This document shows positions 19,617-28,003 of a stretch of 64,000 bases of DNA, piece after piece; position 1 is the stretch's first letter, and each line of letters begins with the position of its first letter. Position numbers and translations under genes: made by a program. Under the pieces are notes generated by a model, which was not told where the DNA came from, made no database searches, and worked only from the letters and a program-made list of their open reading frames with translations. Location of the stretch: the NCBI GenBank assembly GCA_044432725.1, contig JAWXUL010000004.1, positions 1 to 64,000 on the forward strand, given 5' to 3'. This DNA comes from JAWXUK01 sp044432725. GTDB lineage: Bacteria; Bacillota; Clostridia; Oscillospirales; Oscillospiraceae.

Positions 19617-20639
19617 GTGAGTACTTTAAAAGATGTGGCAGAAAAGGCAAATGTCAGTTTGATGACAGTATCTAGAGTTGTCAACGGCCAATTTGACAAA
19701 GTTTCATCCAAAACAAGAGAAAAAGTGGAAAAAGCAATTCTAGAATTGCAGTATGTCCCTAATTTTTCAGCCCGCGCCTTATCTACCAAAGATTCCAAAA
19801 TTGTTGCCCTGATTATGTATTGCAACGGCAATCGCCTGCGTGACCCTTATATCGCTGAAATGTGTGATGGAATCATAGATAATCTGCAAAAAGAGGGCTA
19901 TTATACCCTCGTTTGCGCCTTAGATTCTCCTGAAAATGTCACAAAATACCTTCGTACTTGGAATACAGATGGCGCTATATTTTTAGGGGATTTTGATGCT
20001 TGGATTCCAGATATCAAAAAACAAAATCATATCCCCCTGATTTTTACCGATAGCTATTTAGAGCAAAGGCTTGCCTCGAATGTTGGGATAGACGACTATA
20101 AAGGTGGTGTTTTGGCAGCAAATCACTTTCTTTCTGCAGGGCATGTGGAATTTGCCTTTGTCAGTTTTGAAGAAAACGGTCCCAAAGATGAAAAAAAGTC
20201 CAGCCAAGTCATGAAAAAAAGGTTACAAGGTTTTCGAGATACTCTTGGAAATAATGGTTTCTTTCTGAAAGACAGCCATTGTTTTCTAAATTTACCCCCA
20301 GAAAAAACCGCAAAACAGCTAAAAAAACTCCTCCCTAGCTTGACCGCAGTTTTTGTTTGCTCTGACCAATTGGCAATTTCTGTGATGGGATTTTTGCAAG
20401 AACTAGATGTATCTATTCCAGAGGATATTTCCGTCATTGGCTTCGACAACACCCCTTCTAGTAGTATTATTAGCCCAAAACTAACCACAGTTGCTCAAAA
20501 TATTATGGAAAAAGCAGCTCATACCTCGAAATTGCTCTTAAATCAGATGGAGAAAAATAATTTAAGTTCCCTGAACATTATTTTAGATGTGGAACTACTT
20601 CCAAGAGATTCTGTGAAAAAAATAGAGAAAAAAAGGTAA
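19617..20639 (+). CDS. LacI-family repressor of the alpha-glucosidase regulon
   Basis: This 340-residue regulator has the LacI helix-turn-helix (TLKDVAEKANVSLMTVSRVVNG), a hinge region (YVPNFSARAL) and a sugar-sensing core ending in SVIGFDNTPSSSIISPKLTTV. Start is GTG at 19617 with GAGGAG upstream, confirmed by the family N terminus. It is divergent from one GH13 gene and faces the GH31 gene. Three near-identical operators lie on the promoters of the three flanking enzyme genes, so it most likely represses all of them until an alpha-glucoside inducer appears. Operator assignment is inference from position and motif. Confidence 0.85.
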   Translation: MSTLKDVAEKANVSLMTVSRVVNGQFDKVSSKTREKVEKAILELQYVPNFSARALSTKDSKIVALIMYCNGNRLRDPYIAEMCDGIIDNLQKEGYYTLVCALDSPENVTKYLRTWNTDGAIFLGDFDAWIPDIKKQNHIPLIFTDSYLEQRLASNVGIDDYKGGVLAANHFLSAGHVEFAFVSFEENGPKDEKKSSQVMKKRLQGFRDTLGNNGFFLKDSHCFLNLPPEKTAKQLKKLLPSLTAVFVCSDQLAISVMGFLQELDVSIPEDISVIGFDNTPSSSIISPKLTTVAQNIMEKAAHTSKLLLNQMEKNNLSSLNIILDVELLPRDSVKKIEKKR

Positions 20640-20668
20640 AAAGGCGAAGTTTGTAACTTCGCCTTTTT
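20638..20668. terminator. Bidirectional terminator between LacI gene and GH31 gene
   Basis: GGCGAAGTT (20643-20651) and AACTTCGCC (20655-20663) form a perfect 9-bp stem with a 3-base loop. It is flanked by AAAAA and TTTTT, so it can serve both convergent genes. Confidence 0.9.
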
Positions 20669-20673
20669 GCTAT

Positions 20674-23064
20674 TTATAGTGAAATCAGTTCTAACAAAGC
20701 ATCAAATAGCTCATCACTCACTTGATAATGCCGTAATTCAGAAATGATTTTCCCTTTATCTTGGGTATTTTTTAATAAGTGATAAATTTTATCCTTTAAA
20801 ACAAAGGAAATTTGTGCTTTTCGCAAAAATATTTCTATCTCTTCTAAGTAATTTTCAGAATCTATTAAAGCAAATTCTGTGGATAAACGAAGAGTCAAGC
20901 CTTGCCTCATATCAAGATTTTGATAACTTAAAATACACGTATGTGACCTTTTGTCATAGGATAATTCTTCTATTTCTATAGATGATTGAAGCATTTCTAC
21001 GGCTTTTTCTGAAAATCCTCGAAGGAACAGACGGATATTACGATATTTCGGTGCTATTTCAGCTGGGTCCTCGCTAGGGTGAATGATAACATGCAAATCA
21101 TCATTCCAAGTTACTTGAAATTTGGTTTTACTCATATTTTCATCAAGAGGTGAAATATTACCATCGTCTTCTATTAAAATAAATTCGCCGTTTCCTTCAG
21201 GAAAAATCAAGACATCTAAAGAATCTGGTATTTCTACAGAATTATCTCCAACTTTATGTCTCGCAAGTGGAATAATTGCTCCAGCTTTTGCGAAAACAGG
21301 CTGTGATTCAATGCCACGGAAACATTTCATGGAACGCCCCCCTTTGTATCGCTTCCCCGTGAAAAAGTCATACCAAATGCCCTCAGGGAACCAAGTAGCT
21401 GTGGAAGCTACTTGTAATTCTGCAGAAATTGGCGAGATTATTGGAGAAACCATCATGCTTTCTCCAAAATAATACTGATGTTTCATCTCATATGCCTCAT
21501 GGTTATGAGGGTGATGATAGTAAAGAGGAACCAAAAATGGCACTAAATCCTTGTGCAAGTGAAAATTCAGGGTATACAAAAAGGGTACAAGTTGCTGTCT
21601 TAGTACCAAGGCTTCTTTCATATATTTTTCATGAATTATGGAAAAATTCCATGGTTCTTTTCCTGTAAAGAGTGAATTAGAACTATGAAGTCGTAAAATT
21701 GGAGAAAATACTGCGTATTGCACCCATCTGGTAGAGAGTTCTTCATCTCTGACTCCCATCATATGCCCACCAATGTCGTGACTCCACCAACAGTAGCCAA
21801 TATTAGAGGCAGTGGAAGTGAAATAGGGCTGAAATGCATAAGAATCCCAAGAAATAATAGTATCACCTGAAAAACCCACTGGATATCGGTGGCTTCCAGC
21901 CCCAGCATAACGAGAAAATATCAACGAACGGTCATTATCACGTTTTTTATCCAAATAGTGATAGTGATTTAGCATCCAAAGAGGATCCAGACCCTCCACC
22001 CCTGTGGTGGTTCCTTGTTGCCAGTCAATCCACCAAAAATCTACTCCTATTTTTTCGTGAGGATGGTGTAAATATTGGAAATATGACTCTAGAAACGCTT
22101 GATTTGTGATATCAAATGGAATTAAATCTTCAGTTTTAGGATCAATCCCCAAGGAAAGAGCCATTTCTTCGTACATATCCTCAAAACCACGCACGCCACT
22201 TGCAGGATGTAAATTCAAAGTGGTCTTTAAGTTGTTCTGGTGTAACCATCCCAAAAATGCCTCTGGATCTGGAAAGAGTTCTTTATTCCAGCTATAACCA
22301 GTCCAACCTGTGCCATATTTTTCATCAACTTCCGTCAAATGCCAGTCCATATCTATCACTGCCACGGAAAATGGGATGTTCTCATCTTGAAAACGAAGCA
22401 TTAAAGTTTCGTATTCTTCTTGGCTATACTTCCAATATCTGCTCCACCAGTTTCCCAATGCGTAGCGTGGTAAAAGAGGAGTAGCACCTGTTAAGCGAAA
22501 AAAATCAGCTATACAAGAGAAATATTCTCTACCATATCCAAAAAAATAGAGGTCAATTACACCTTTTTCTCTAGGTTCAACCCATCCATCCTCTAAAATG
22601 ACCTGTGACTTGCTATCATCTAAAACAGCAAAGCCGTCTTTGGACAGCACCCCATCTTCTAAGGGAATACGTCCAGATGTATAATCTAGAGTCCTCGCAG
22701 TGCCACCCAGATTCCCTGCTTTTTCTCCAAAACGCCAACGACTTCCATAGAGATTGAACTTTCCTTTTACATCAACATAGAGTGAATTTTCTGTAAATCC
22801 CCCTTTTTTATAGTATAAGTGCAGGTTTTCTGTTATAATTTCCAGATTTTCTTCCGTTTCCAGCAGTCGGAATGATACTTCTGGAAAATCCCGATTGATG
22901 ACAGTTTGGCTTGCTGTGTCCAAGAAAATGCCTGATTCATGAAACTCCATACGAATCAGCTGGGGGGTTAGAACAGTAAATCGAAAATTTTCCCCTTTTA
23001 CCACAGAAGTAGAAAGCGCTTTCCCTTTTTGAGGGATTTTAAAATGCGTGCTTAATTGATTCAT
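20674..23064 (-). CDS. GH31 alpha-glucosidase
   Basis: This 796-residue GH31 enzyme should release glucose from alpha-glucosides or transfer it. The order is an N-terminal beta domain, the barrel from about residue 200 (VAVIDMDWHLTEV), the nucleophile region FWWIDWQQG, the acid/base region SGDTIISW, and C-terminal beta domains. No signal peptide is seen, so it acts in the cytoplasm. ATG at 23064 has GGAGG 6 bases upstream; the in-frame ATG at 23076 lacks a site. Its promoter overlaps an operator shared with the two GH13 genes, which places it in the same alpha-glucoside pathway. Linkage preference cannot be read from the sequence. Confidence 0.87.
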   Translation of the reverse strand: MNQLSTHFKIPQKGKALSTSVVKGENFRFTVLTPQLIRMEFHESGIFLDTASQTVINRDFPEVSFRLLETEENLEIITENLHLYYKKGGFTENSLYVDVKGKFNLYGSRWRFGEKAGNLGGTARTLDYTSGRIPLEDGVLSKDGFAVLDDSKSQVILEDGWVEPREKGVIDLYFFGYGREYFSCIADFFRLTGATPLLPRYALGNWWSRYWKYSQEEYETLMLRFQDENIPFSVAVIDMDWHLTEVDEKYGTGWTGYSWNKELFPDPEAFLGWLHQNNLKTTLNLHPASGVRGFEDMYEEMALSLGIDPKTEDLIPFDITNQAFLESYFQYLHHPHEKIGVDFWWIDWQQGTTTGVEGLDPLWMLNHYHYLDKKRDNDRSLIFSRYAGAGSHRYPVGFSGDTIISWDSYAFQPYFTSTASNIGYCWWSHDIGGHMMGVRDEELSTRWVQYAVFSPILRLHSSNSLFTGKEPWNFSIIHEKYMKEALVLRQQLVPFLYTLNFHLHKDLVPFLVPLYYHHPHNHEAYEMKHQYYFGESMMVSPIISPISAELQVASTATWFPEGIWYDFFTGKRYKGGRSMKCFRGIESQPVFAKAGAIIPLARHKVGDNSVEIPDSLDVLIFPEGNGEFILIEDDGNISPLDENMSKTKFQVTWNDDLHVIIHPSEDPAEIAPKYRNIRLFLRGFSEKAVEMLQSSIEIEELSYDKRSHTCILSYQNLDMRQGLTLRLSTEFALIDSENYLEEIEIFLRKAQISFVLKDKIYHLLKNTQDKGKIISELRHYQVSDELFDALLELISL

Positions 23065-23081
23065 ATTATCCTCCAATTATT

Positions 23082-23103
23082 ACAATGTTATCGGTAACAT
23101 TGT
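23082..23103. promoter_or_regulatory. LacI-type operator of the GH31 gene
   Basis: The core TGTTATCGGTAACA (23086-23099) has flanks ACAA and TTGT that extend the symmetry to 22 bp. It overlaps the -10 box of the GH31 promoter. The site matches those at 19428 and 23235. Confidence 0.78.
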
Positions 23104-23127
23104 AACATAGAGTAAGGAGACTGTCAA
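23099..23127 (-). promoter_or_regulatory. Sigma-A promoter of the GH31 gene
   Basis: On the minus strand TTGACA (23122-23127), 17 bases, then TACAAT (23099-23104). The -10 box is shared with the operator, so repressor and polymerase would compete. Confidence 0.78.
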
Positions 23128-23198
23128 TCTAATTTAAAAATATTTTGAAAACAAAAGATGTTCTGATTCTCAACAAAATAAAAATTAGGAAATCTAAC

Positions 23199-23227
23199 TT
23201 GACAGAAATGTGAAACTGTGATAAAGT
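23199..23227 (+). promoter_or_regulatory. Sigma-A promoter of the GH13 gene 23280-24941
   Basis: TTGACA (23199-23204), a 17-base spacer and TAAAGT (23222-23227). The operator starts 4 bases after the -10 box. Confidence 0.72.
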
Positions 23228-23230
23228 ATT

Positions 23231-23252
23231 AAAATGTTAACGGTATCATTTT
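23231..23252. promoter_or_regulatory. LacI-type operator of the GH13 gene 23280-24941
   Basis: The core TGTTAACGGTATCA (23235-23248) sits between AAAA and TTTT. It is a third copy of the motif at 19428 and 23086, with one mismatch in the right half. Confidence 0.72.
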
Positions 23253-23279
23253 AAGAAGATTAGAAAAGGAGTTGTTAAA

Positions 23280-24941
23280 ATGGAACAAAAATGGTGGCAT
23301 TCTGCCATTGGGTATGAGATTTACCCCAAAAGTTTCAAAGATGGGAATGGGGACGGCATCGGCGACCTTTATGGAGTGTTAGAAAAATTAGATTATTTGG
23401 CTGATTTGGGCATTAATTTGATCTGGCTTTGCCCCATCAACAAGTCCCCAATGGTAGATCACGGCTATGATGTGGCAGACTATGAGGAAATTGACCCAAT
23501 TTTTGGGGATAAAGATACTTTGAAACTACTGATTACTGAAGCGAAGAAACGAGACATAAAAATTATTTTGGACTTAGTGGTCAATCACAGTTCAGACCAA
23601 CATGAGTGGTTCCAAAAAGCCCTTGCTAACCCCGATGGACCTTACGGTGATTATTATATTTTTCGCAAAGGTACTGCCACTGAAGCGCCCAATAACTGGT
23701 ATGGCATTTTCAATGGAAGCACTTGGGAGAAGGTGGGTGATGACCAGTCTGACCTGTATTATCTCCATATTTTCACCAAAGAACAACCTGATTTAAACTG
23801 GGAAAACCAAAAATTACGGGAAGAAATCTATGGTATGATTCGCCGCTGGTTAGATTTTGGCATTGCTGGATTTCGTGTGGATGCCATCAGTCATGTGAAG
23901 AAAAACTTCAACTACACAAACCAGCATTCTGAACGTCCTGACGGTTTGTATAATGGGATGGCCTATTTCAACAATGTCACTGGTATTGTGGACATTCTAC
24001 AAGAGTTAAAGTCGGAAACTTTCGCACAATATGATTGCTTTACCGTTGGGGAAGCTAACACTCCAACTCCAGCTCAACTGAGTGAATATGCTGGTGAAAA
24101 TGGGCATTTTTCTTCTGTTTTTGATTTTTTTCACACACCATATCACGTTGAAGAGGATCAATTCCGTGATAATCCCCTTGCACTGGTGGAATTATTGAAG
24201 GAAAAAATCTTTAATCTACATCAAAACTTGGCGAAAGACGTTTTTCTCACTAATATCACAGAAAATCACGACAATGCTCGAAGCATTGATAAATTTATTC
24301 CAAAAAATTTACAGAATTTCCATAGTGCAAGCCTATTAGGCTCGGTAAACTTCTTTTTACGAGGGATTCCCTTTTTATATCAAGGGCAAGAAATTGGAAT
24401 GAAAAACTACCCCAAGAAAAAAATAACAGAGTACAAAGACCCCACAACATTACGTCAATATGATGAGAAACTTCTCTTACGGGAAAGCCCAGAAGAGGCA
24501 CTTTCTTATTATAATCGAGCCAGTAGAGAACATTCTCGCACCCCCATGCAGTGGGATTCCAGTGAAAATGCTGGTTTTTCTACTGGAATCCCTTGGTTTG
24601 AGGTGAATCCAAATAAAAATGAGATTCACGTAGAAAAGAGTCTACTGCTAGCTTACTATAAAAAAATGATTGCCCTACGAAAAAATCCTGACTATCAAGA
24701 TAACTGGATATATGGTGATTTTTCTCCTCTATTTTCTGAAAAAGAAGGCTTGATTTCCTACGAAAGAAGACATAATGGTCAAAAAATTTGTTGTCTATTC
24801 CAGTGTAGAAACTCGAAATGCACAATTTTCTTGAAAAAAGATGGATTAAAAGTCCTTTTATCCAATTATGAAACAAATATAATCGAAGATGCCACTATCA
24901 CGCTACGTCCTTTTGAAGTGCTTATTTTGGAGATTGTGTAA
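23280..24941 (+). CDS. GH13 alpha-glucosidase, probably alpha-1,4-active
   Basis: This 553-residue cytoplasmic enzyme belongs to the same QPDLN group (169-173) as the gene at 17867. Region II AGFRVDAISHVKK gives nucleophile D201, region III VGEAN acid/base E258, and region IV ENHDNARS the third acid. The residue after the nucleophile is Ala202, the state linked to alpha-1,4 activity in this group, whereas the paralogue has Val. An intact calcium loop (DGNGDGIGD, 21-29) is present. ATG follows AAAGGAG by 8 bases. It is controlled by the shared operator. Together the two GH13 enzymes could clear maltose-type and isomaltose-type bonds; the specificity call is inference. Confidence 0.85.
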   Translation: MEQKWWHSAIGYEIYPKSFKDGNGDGIGDLYGVLEKLDYLADLGINLIWLCPINKSPMVDHGYDVADYEEIDPIFGDKDTLKLLITEAKKRDIKIILDLVVNHSSDQHEWFQKALANPDGPYGDYYIFRKGTATEAPNNWYGIFNGSTWEKVGDDQSDLYYLHIFTKEQPDLNWENQKLREEIYGMIRRWLDFGIAGFRVDAISHVKKNFNYTNQHSERPDGLYNGMAYFNNVTGIVDILQELKSETFAQYDCFTVGEANTPTPAQLSEYAGENGHFSSVFDFFHTPYHVEEDQFRDNPLALVELLKEKIFNLHQNLAKDVFLTNITENHDNARSIDKFIPKNLQNFHSASLLGSVNFFLRGIPFLYQGQEIGMKNYPKKKITEYKDPTTLRQYDEKLLLRESPEEALSYYNRASREHSRTPMQWDSSENAGFSTGIPWFEVNPNKNEIHVEKSLLLAYYKKMIALRKNPDYQDNWIYGDFSPLFSEKEGLISYERRHNGQKICCLFQCRNSKCTIFLKKDGLKVLLSNYETNIIEDATITLRPFEVLILEIV

Positions 24942-25051
24942 AACTTTTTAATGCTTAAGTTGACGGCATTGAATATTCACCTACATCTATAAAATGTTAA
25001 TTGATGGGAAAAGTCACCTACTCCATCTTAAAATGTCCTTTTTGATATATT

Positions 25052-25090
25052 AAAACAAGCCAAATTCTTTGAAGAATTTGGCTTGTTATA
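25052..25090. terminator. Long terminator hairpin between convergent genes
   Basis: AACAAGCCAAATTC (25054-25067) pairs perfectly with GAATTTGGCTTGTT (25074-25087) around a 6-base loop. T tails are weak on both strands. The rest of 24942-25111 shows no gene. Confidence 0.7.
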
Positions 25091-25111
25091 CTTTGGTAAT
25101 TTATTAAACGT

Positions 25112-26065
25112 TTATGGCGTTTTTATCAAATTTTCAACTTCAAACCGCTCTGGCATCACAGTTAGTGCACCTTTTCTTGTGGTCACGATAGAAGCTCCAG
25201 CATTTGCAAATCGCAACATTTCTTTCAACTGTTCTTCTGTTAAGTTCTCTAGTCCATTTTCTAGAACAAAAGAAAGTACAAAGGCACAAAAAGCATCACC
25301 TGCTCCAGTTGTTTCGATGGTTTTATTGGTCAAAATCGAATTCATTTTAACAATTTTATCATCGTAAAAAGCATAACTCCCCTCAGAACCAGCAGTCACG
25401 TTGATTAATTTCCCTGAACAATAGTTTCGTAATACTTCCACTCCCTCAGTAAAATTATTTTTCCCAGTAAACCAAACAATTTCATTATCTGCAATTTTCA
25501 AAATGTCACAAAATCCTAGTCCGTATTCTAAGGCTTTTTTTGCGTCATCTTCATCACACCACAAGGAACTACGGTAATTTGGGTCAAATGAAATCAATTT
25601 CCCTTGTGATTTACAGTATTCTAAGGCTTTTTGGGTAGCATTTTTCACTGGATCCCTTGTGAGAGATAAAGTGCCAAAATGAAATATATCGCAGGAATCT
25701 AATAAAGTATAGTTAATTTCATCTTGACGCAACATTGTGTCTGCTGTTGAATCTCGATAAAAAGAAAAATCTCTGTCACCATTAGCAAAATTGTGCACAA
25801 ATGCCAAAGTAGTGGGGTATTTCTCATCTTTTATCAGTCCTTCAGTGGAAATTCCTTGTGTGTTTAATGCATTTTCCAATAAAACTCCGAACTGATCAGT
25901 TCCCACTTTACCTATAAAATTTGTGGTATGTCCCAGTTTACTCAGCATCGCTAGAACGTTGCAAGGTGCTCCCCCAGGATTTGCCTCGTAGGTGGGCAGA
26001 GAATTTTTTTCTATATCTTGCACGAAATCGATTAAAAGCTCCCCTAAAGCTGTAACTTTTCCCAT
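25112..26065 (-). CDS. PfkB-family sugar kinase, likely fructokinase
   Basis: This kinase of about 317 residues should phosphorylate fructose released from sucrose or fructans, using ATP. The N-terminal GELLIDF and NPGGAPCNVLAMLSKLG segments and the C-terminal TTGAGDAFCAF motif, with the catalytic Asp, are typical of PfkB fructokinases. ATG at 26065 follows GAAAGGAAG and gives the usual N terminus; the longer frame to 26095 lacks support. It comes after a sucrose-type ABC operon and a terminator, so it is transcribed by readthrough or from a weak own promoter. Fructose as substrate is inferred from the GH32 gene nearby. Confidence 0.82.
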   Translation of the reverse strand: MGKVTALGELLIDFVQDIEKNSLPTYEANPGGAPCNVLAMLSKLGHTTNFIGKVGTDQFGVLLENALNTQGISTEGLIKDEKYPTTLAFVHNFANGDRDFSFYRDSTADTMLRQDEINYTLLDSCDIFHFGTLSLTRDPVKNATQKALEYCKSQGKLISFDPNYRSSLWCDEDDAKKALEYGLGFCDILKIADNEIVWFTGKNNFTEGVEVLRNYCSGKLINVTAGSEGSYAFYDDKIVKMNSILTNKTIETTGAGDAFCAFVLSFVLENGLENLTEEQLKEMLRFANAGASIVTTRKGALTVMPERFEVENLIKTP

Positions 26066-26084
26066 ATATTTCTTCCTTTCTAGT

Positions 26085-26113
26085 AAAAAAGCCACCCTTG
26101 TCGAGTGGCTTTT
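26085..26113 (-). terminator. Terminator after the sucrose/FOS permease genes
   Basis: On the minus strand AAAAGCCAC and GTGGC-TTTT pair and end in TTTTTT. The stem core is only 5 GC-rich bp plus A-T pairs. It separates the permease genes from the kinase gene and may be leaky. Confidence 0.65.
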
Positions 26114-26116
26114 CCT

Positions 26117-26953
26117 TTAACCTTTAATTCCTGTTGAAACGATACCTTGTACATAATATTTTTGTAAAAAGCTAAAAACGACGATAATTGGTAATGTTGT
26201 AAATACCAAAGCTGCCATGATTGGACCATACATGATGGGTGGCGAGGTGAAAAATGCTTGAATTCCTAATTGAACTGTCCTTAAATCCTTGTCTGTGGTC
26301 GCAATAAGAGGCCACATAAAGTCACTCCAACGAGCAACAATGGTTAAAACCACAGAAGTTGCGATGACAGGGATACTGTTAGGTACTACAATTTTTGTGA
26401 AAATACCTAATTCGCTACACCCATCCACTTTAGCAGCTTCAGATAATTCACGAGGAAATGAAGCAAAAAATTGCTTAAACAGAAAAATATTAAAGCAATC
26501 TGCGACAAAAGGAACCCACAAAGCGTGAAAGGTGTTTGTTAAATCCAGACTATTACTCACCAAATAAAGTGGAAGAACAACTGTTTCAAAAGGTACAATA
26601 TAAAATGCAATAATCACGCCTAAAATCAGCTTTTTGAATGGGAATTCTAGTCTAGCGATGGCGTAACCTGCTAAAGAGTTAACGATTGTACCGAAAAGTA
26701 TCACTAATGAGATATATCCCATACTCAAACCTATCACTTTGAGCATATTTGACCGTTGAAACATATCTCTGTAATTATCTAAGGTAAAGTTTGTGGGGAA
26801 AAAAGTAGAAAGGGAGTCTAAGTCCTTGAAAATATCACTGTTTGGCTTAAAAGATGCTGAAACCATCCAAATAATAGGTGATAAAAACAACAATCCCAAA
26901 GCTACTTGCAAAAACATTGTGAAAAACTTACGCATAGTATTTGATTGCATCAT
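26117..26953 (-). CDS. Sucrose/FOS-locus ABC permease (MalG type)
   Basis: This 278-residue membrane protein is a MalG-class CUT1 permease with six hydrophobic segments and the EAA loop EAAKVDGCSELGIFTKIVVP. GAAAGAGG precedes the ATG. It follows the MalF-class gene by 15 bases and belongs to the importer with the binding protein at 28004-29305. The GH32 enzyme and fructokinase at the locus point to sucrose or short fructo-oligosaccharides as cargo. Confidence 0.85.
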   Translation of the reverse strand: MMQSNTMRKFFTMFLQVALGLLFLSPIIWMVSASFKPNSDIFKDLDSLSTFFPTNFTLDNYRDMFQRSNMLKVIGLSMGYISLVILFGTIVNSLAGYAIARLEFPFKKLILGVIIAFYIVPFETVVLPLYLVSNSLDLTNTFHALWVPFVADCFNIFLFKQFFASFPRELSEAAKVDGCSELGIFTKIVVPNSIPVIATSVVLTIVARWSDFMWPLIATTDKDLRTVQLGIQAFFTSPPIMYGPIMAALVFTTLPIIVVFSFLQKYYVQGIVSTGIKG

Positions 26954-26968
26954 ACCATTACCTCTTTC

Positions 26969-27859
26969 CTAATCCTCTTCCGTTTTCAAAAGTAATTTCA
27001 ACGCAAATGTGACTACCAAAATGATGACAAACATGGACACTGAAATCGCAGAAGCATAGCCTAAATTTCGATACTGCATACCTTGTTGGTAAATTGTTAA
27101 CACCAATGTCTGAGTGGATTCGTTTGGCCCTCCACCTGTCATAACATAGGGTTGTGTAAAAAGTTTGAACGCTTGAATTGTGGTAACTAAAATGACAAAA
27201 TTACTCACATTTCTTAGAGAAGGTAGGGTAATATGACAAAATTGTTGAAAATTACTGGCTCCATCAATAGAGGCAGCTTCGTAGTAACTGCTGGGGATAT
27301 CTTGTAAACCAGCCAAAAATATCATCATTTGATATCCAGCAGCCTGCCAAATTGACATGACTATGATGGAGTTCATGGCTTGTTTATCACTCAATAAAAA
27401 AGGTTGTGGTGGAATATTGAAATTACTTAAAATTGCATTGATTACACCACTGTCTTTATTGTATAATATGGTCCATAACAAGGAGATAACTACCATAGAA
27501 GTGACAACAGGTGCAAAGAAGCAAAGTCGTGCAAATTGTGATGTCTTGACTTTCTTATTCACCAAAATTGCTAACATTAAAGCAACTCCTGTTTGACATG
27601 GTACCACTATGATAACAAAATAACAAGTGTTCCACAAGGCTTTGAAAAAACTTTTGTCAGAAAATATTTCTTGATAATTTTCAAATCCAATAAAACTTTT
27701 GGCATCTGGTCGTAACATATTATAGTTATAAAAACTGTAGCCTAAAGATAAAAAAGCTGGTAAAATGAGAAAAATGAACAGAAAACATAATGCTGGTGCG
27801 ATAAAAGCAGATCCAATCAAATATTGCTTAGATCTATTTGCTTTTGATAAAGTGGTCAT
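26969..27859 (-). CDS. Sucrose/FOS-locus ABC permease (MalF type)
   Basis: This MalF-class CUT1 permease has about 296 residues, a first hydrophobic segment (IAPALCFLFIFLILPAFLSL) and the EAA loop EAASIDGASNFQQFCHITLP. ATG at 27859 has AAGGGTG upstream; an in-frame ATG at 27907 would lie inside the hairpin arm and lacks a site. It is separated from the binding-protein gene by 144 bases that hold a large inverted repeat. Confidence 0.84.
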   Translation of the reverse strand: MTTLSKANRSKQYLIGSAFIAPALCFLFIFLILPAFLSLGYSFYNYNMLRPDAKSFIGFENYQEIFSDKSFFKALWNTCYFVIIVVPCQTGVALMLAILVNKKVKTSQFARLCFFAPVVTSMVVISLLWTILYNKDSGVINAILSNFNIPPQPFLLSDKQAMNSIIVMSIWQAAGYQMMIFLAGLQDIPSSYYEAASIDGASNFQQFCHITLPSLRNVSNFVILVTTIQAFKLFTQPYVMTGGGPNESTQTLVLTIYQQGMQYRNLGYASAISVSMFVIILVVTFALKLLLKTEED

Positions 27860-27890
27860 TTTGTTCACCCTTTCTTTTCTTGTTTTATGG

Positions 27891-27980
27891 AAGACAATCC
27901 TTGTCATCGTTTTCTTGACTTATTTTTTTCATTCATACGTCAAATGAAAATTCTTATCGCAGTATGACAGGGATTGTCTT
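27891..27980 (-). repeat. 17-bp inverted repeat between binding-protein and permease genes
   Basis: AAGACAATCCTTGTCAT (27891-27907) pairs with ATGACAGGGATTGTCTT (27964-27980) with one mismatch, around a loop of 56 bases. No T run follows, so an mRNA stabiliser or a processing site is more likely than a plain terminator. Confidence 0.65.
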
Positions 27981-28003
27981 TTCATGACAGTAAAGGTTAG
28001 TGA

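Noticed and set aside
27891..27980. Transposon inverted ends
   Set aside because: The 17-bp arms enclose only 56 bases and no transposase; an mRNA hairpin is the simpler reading.
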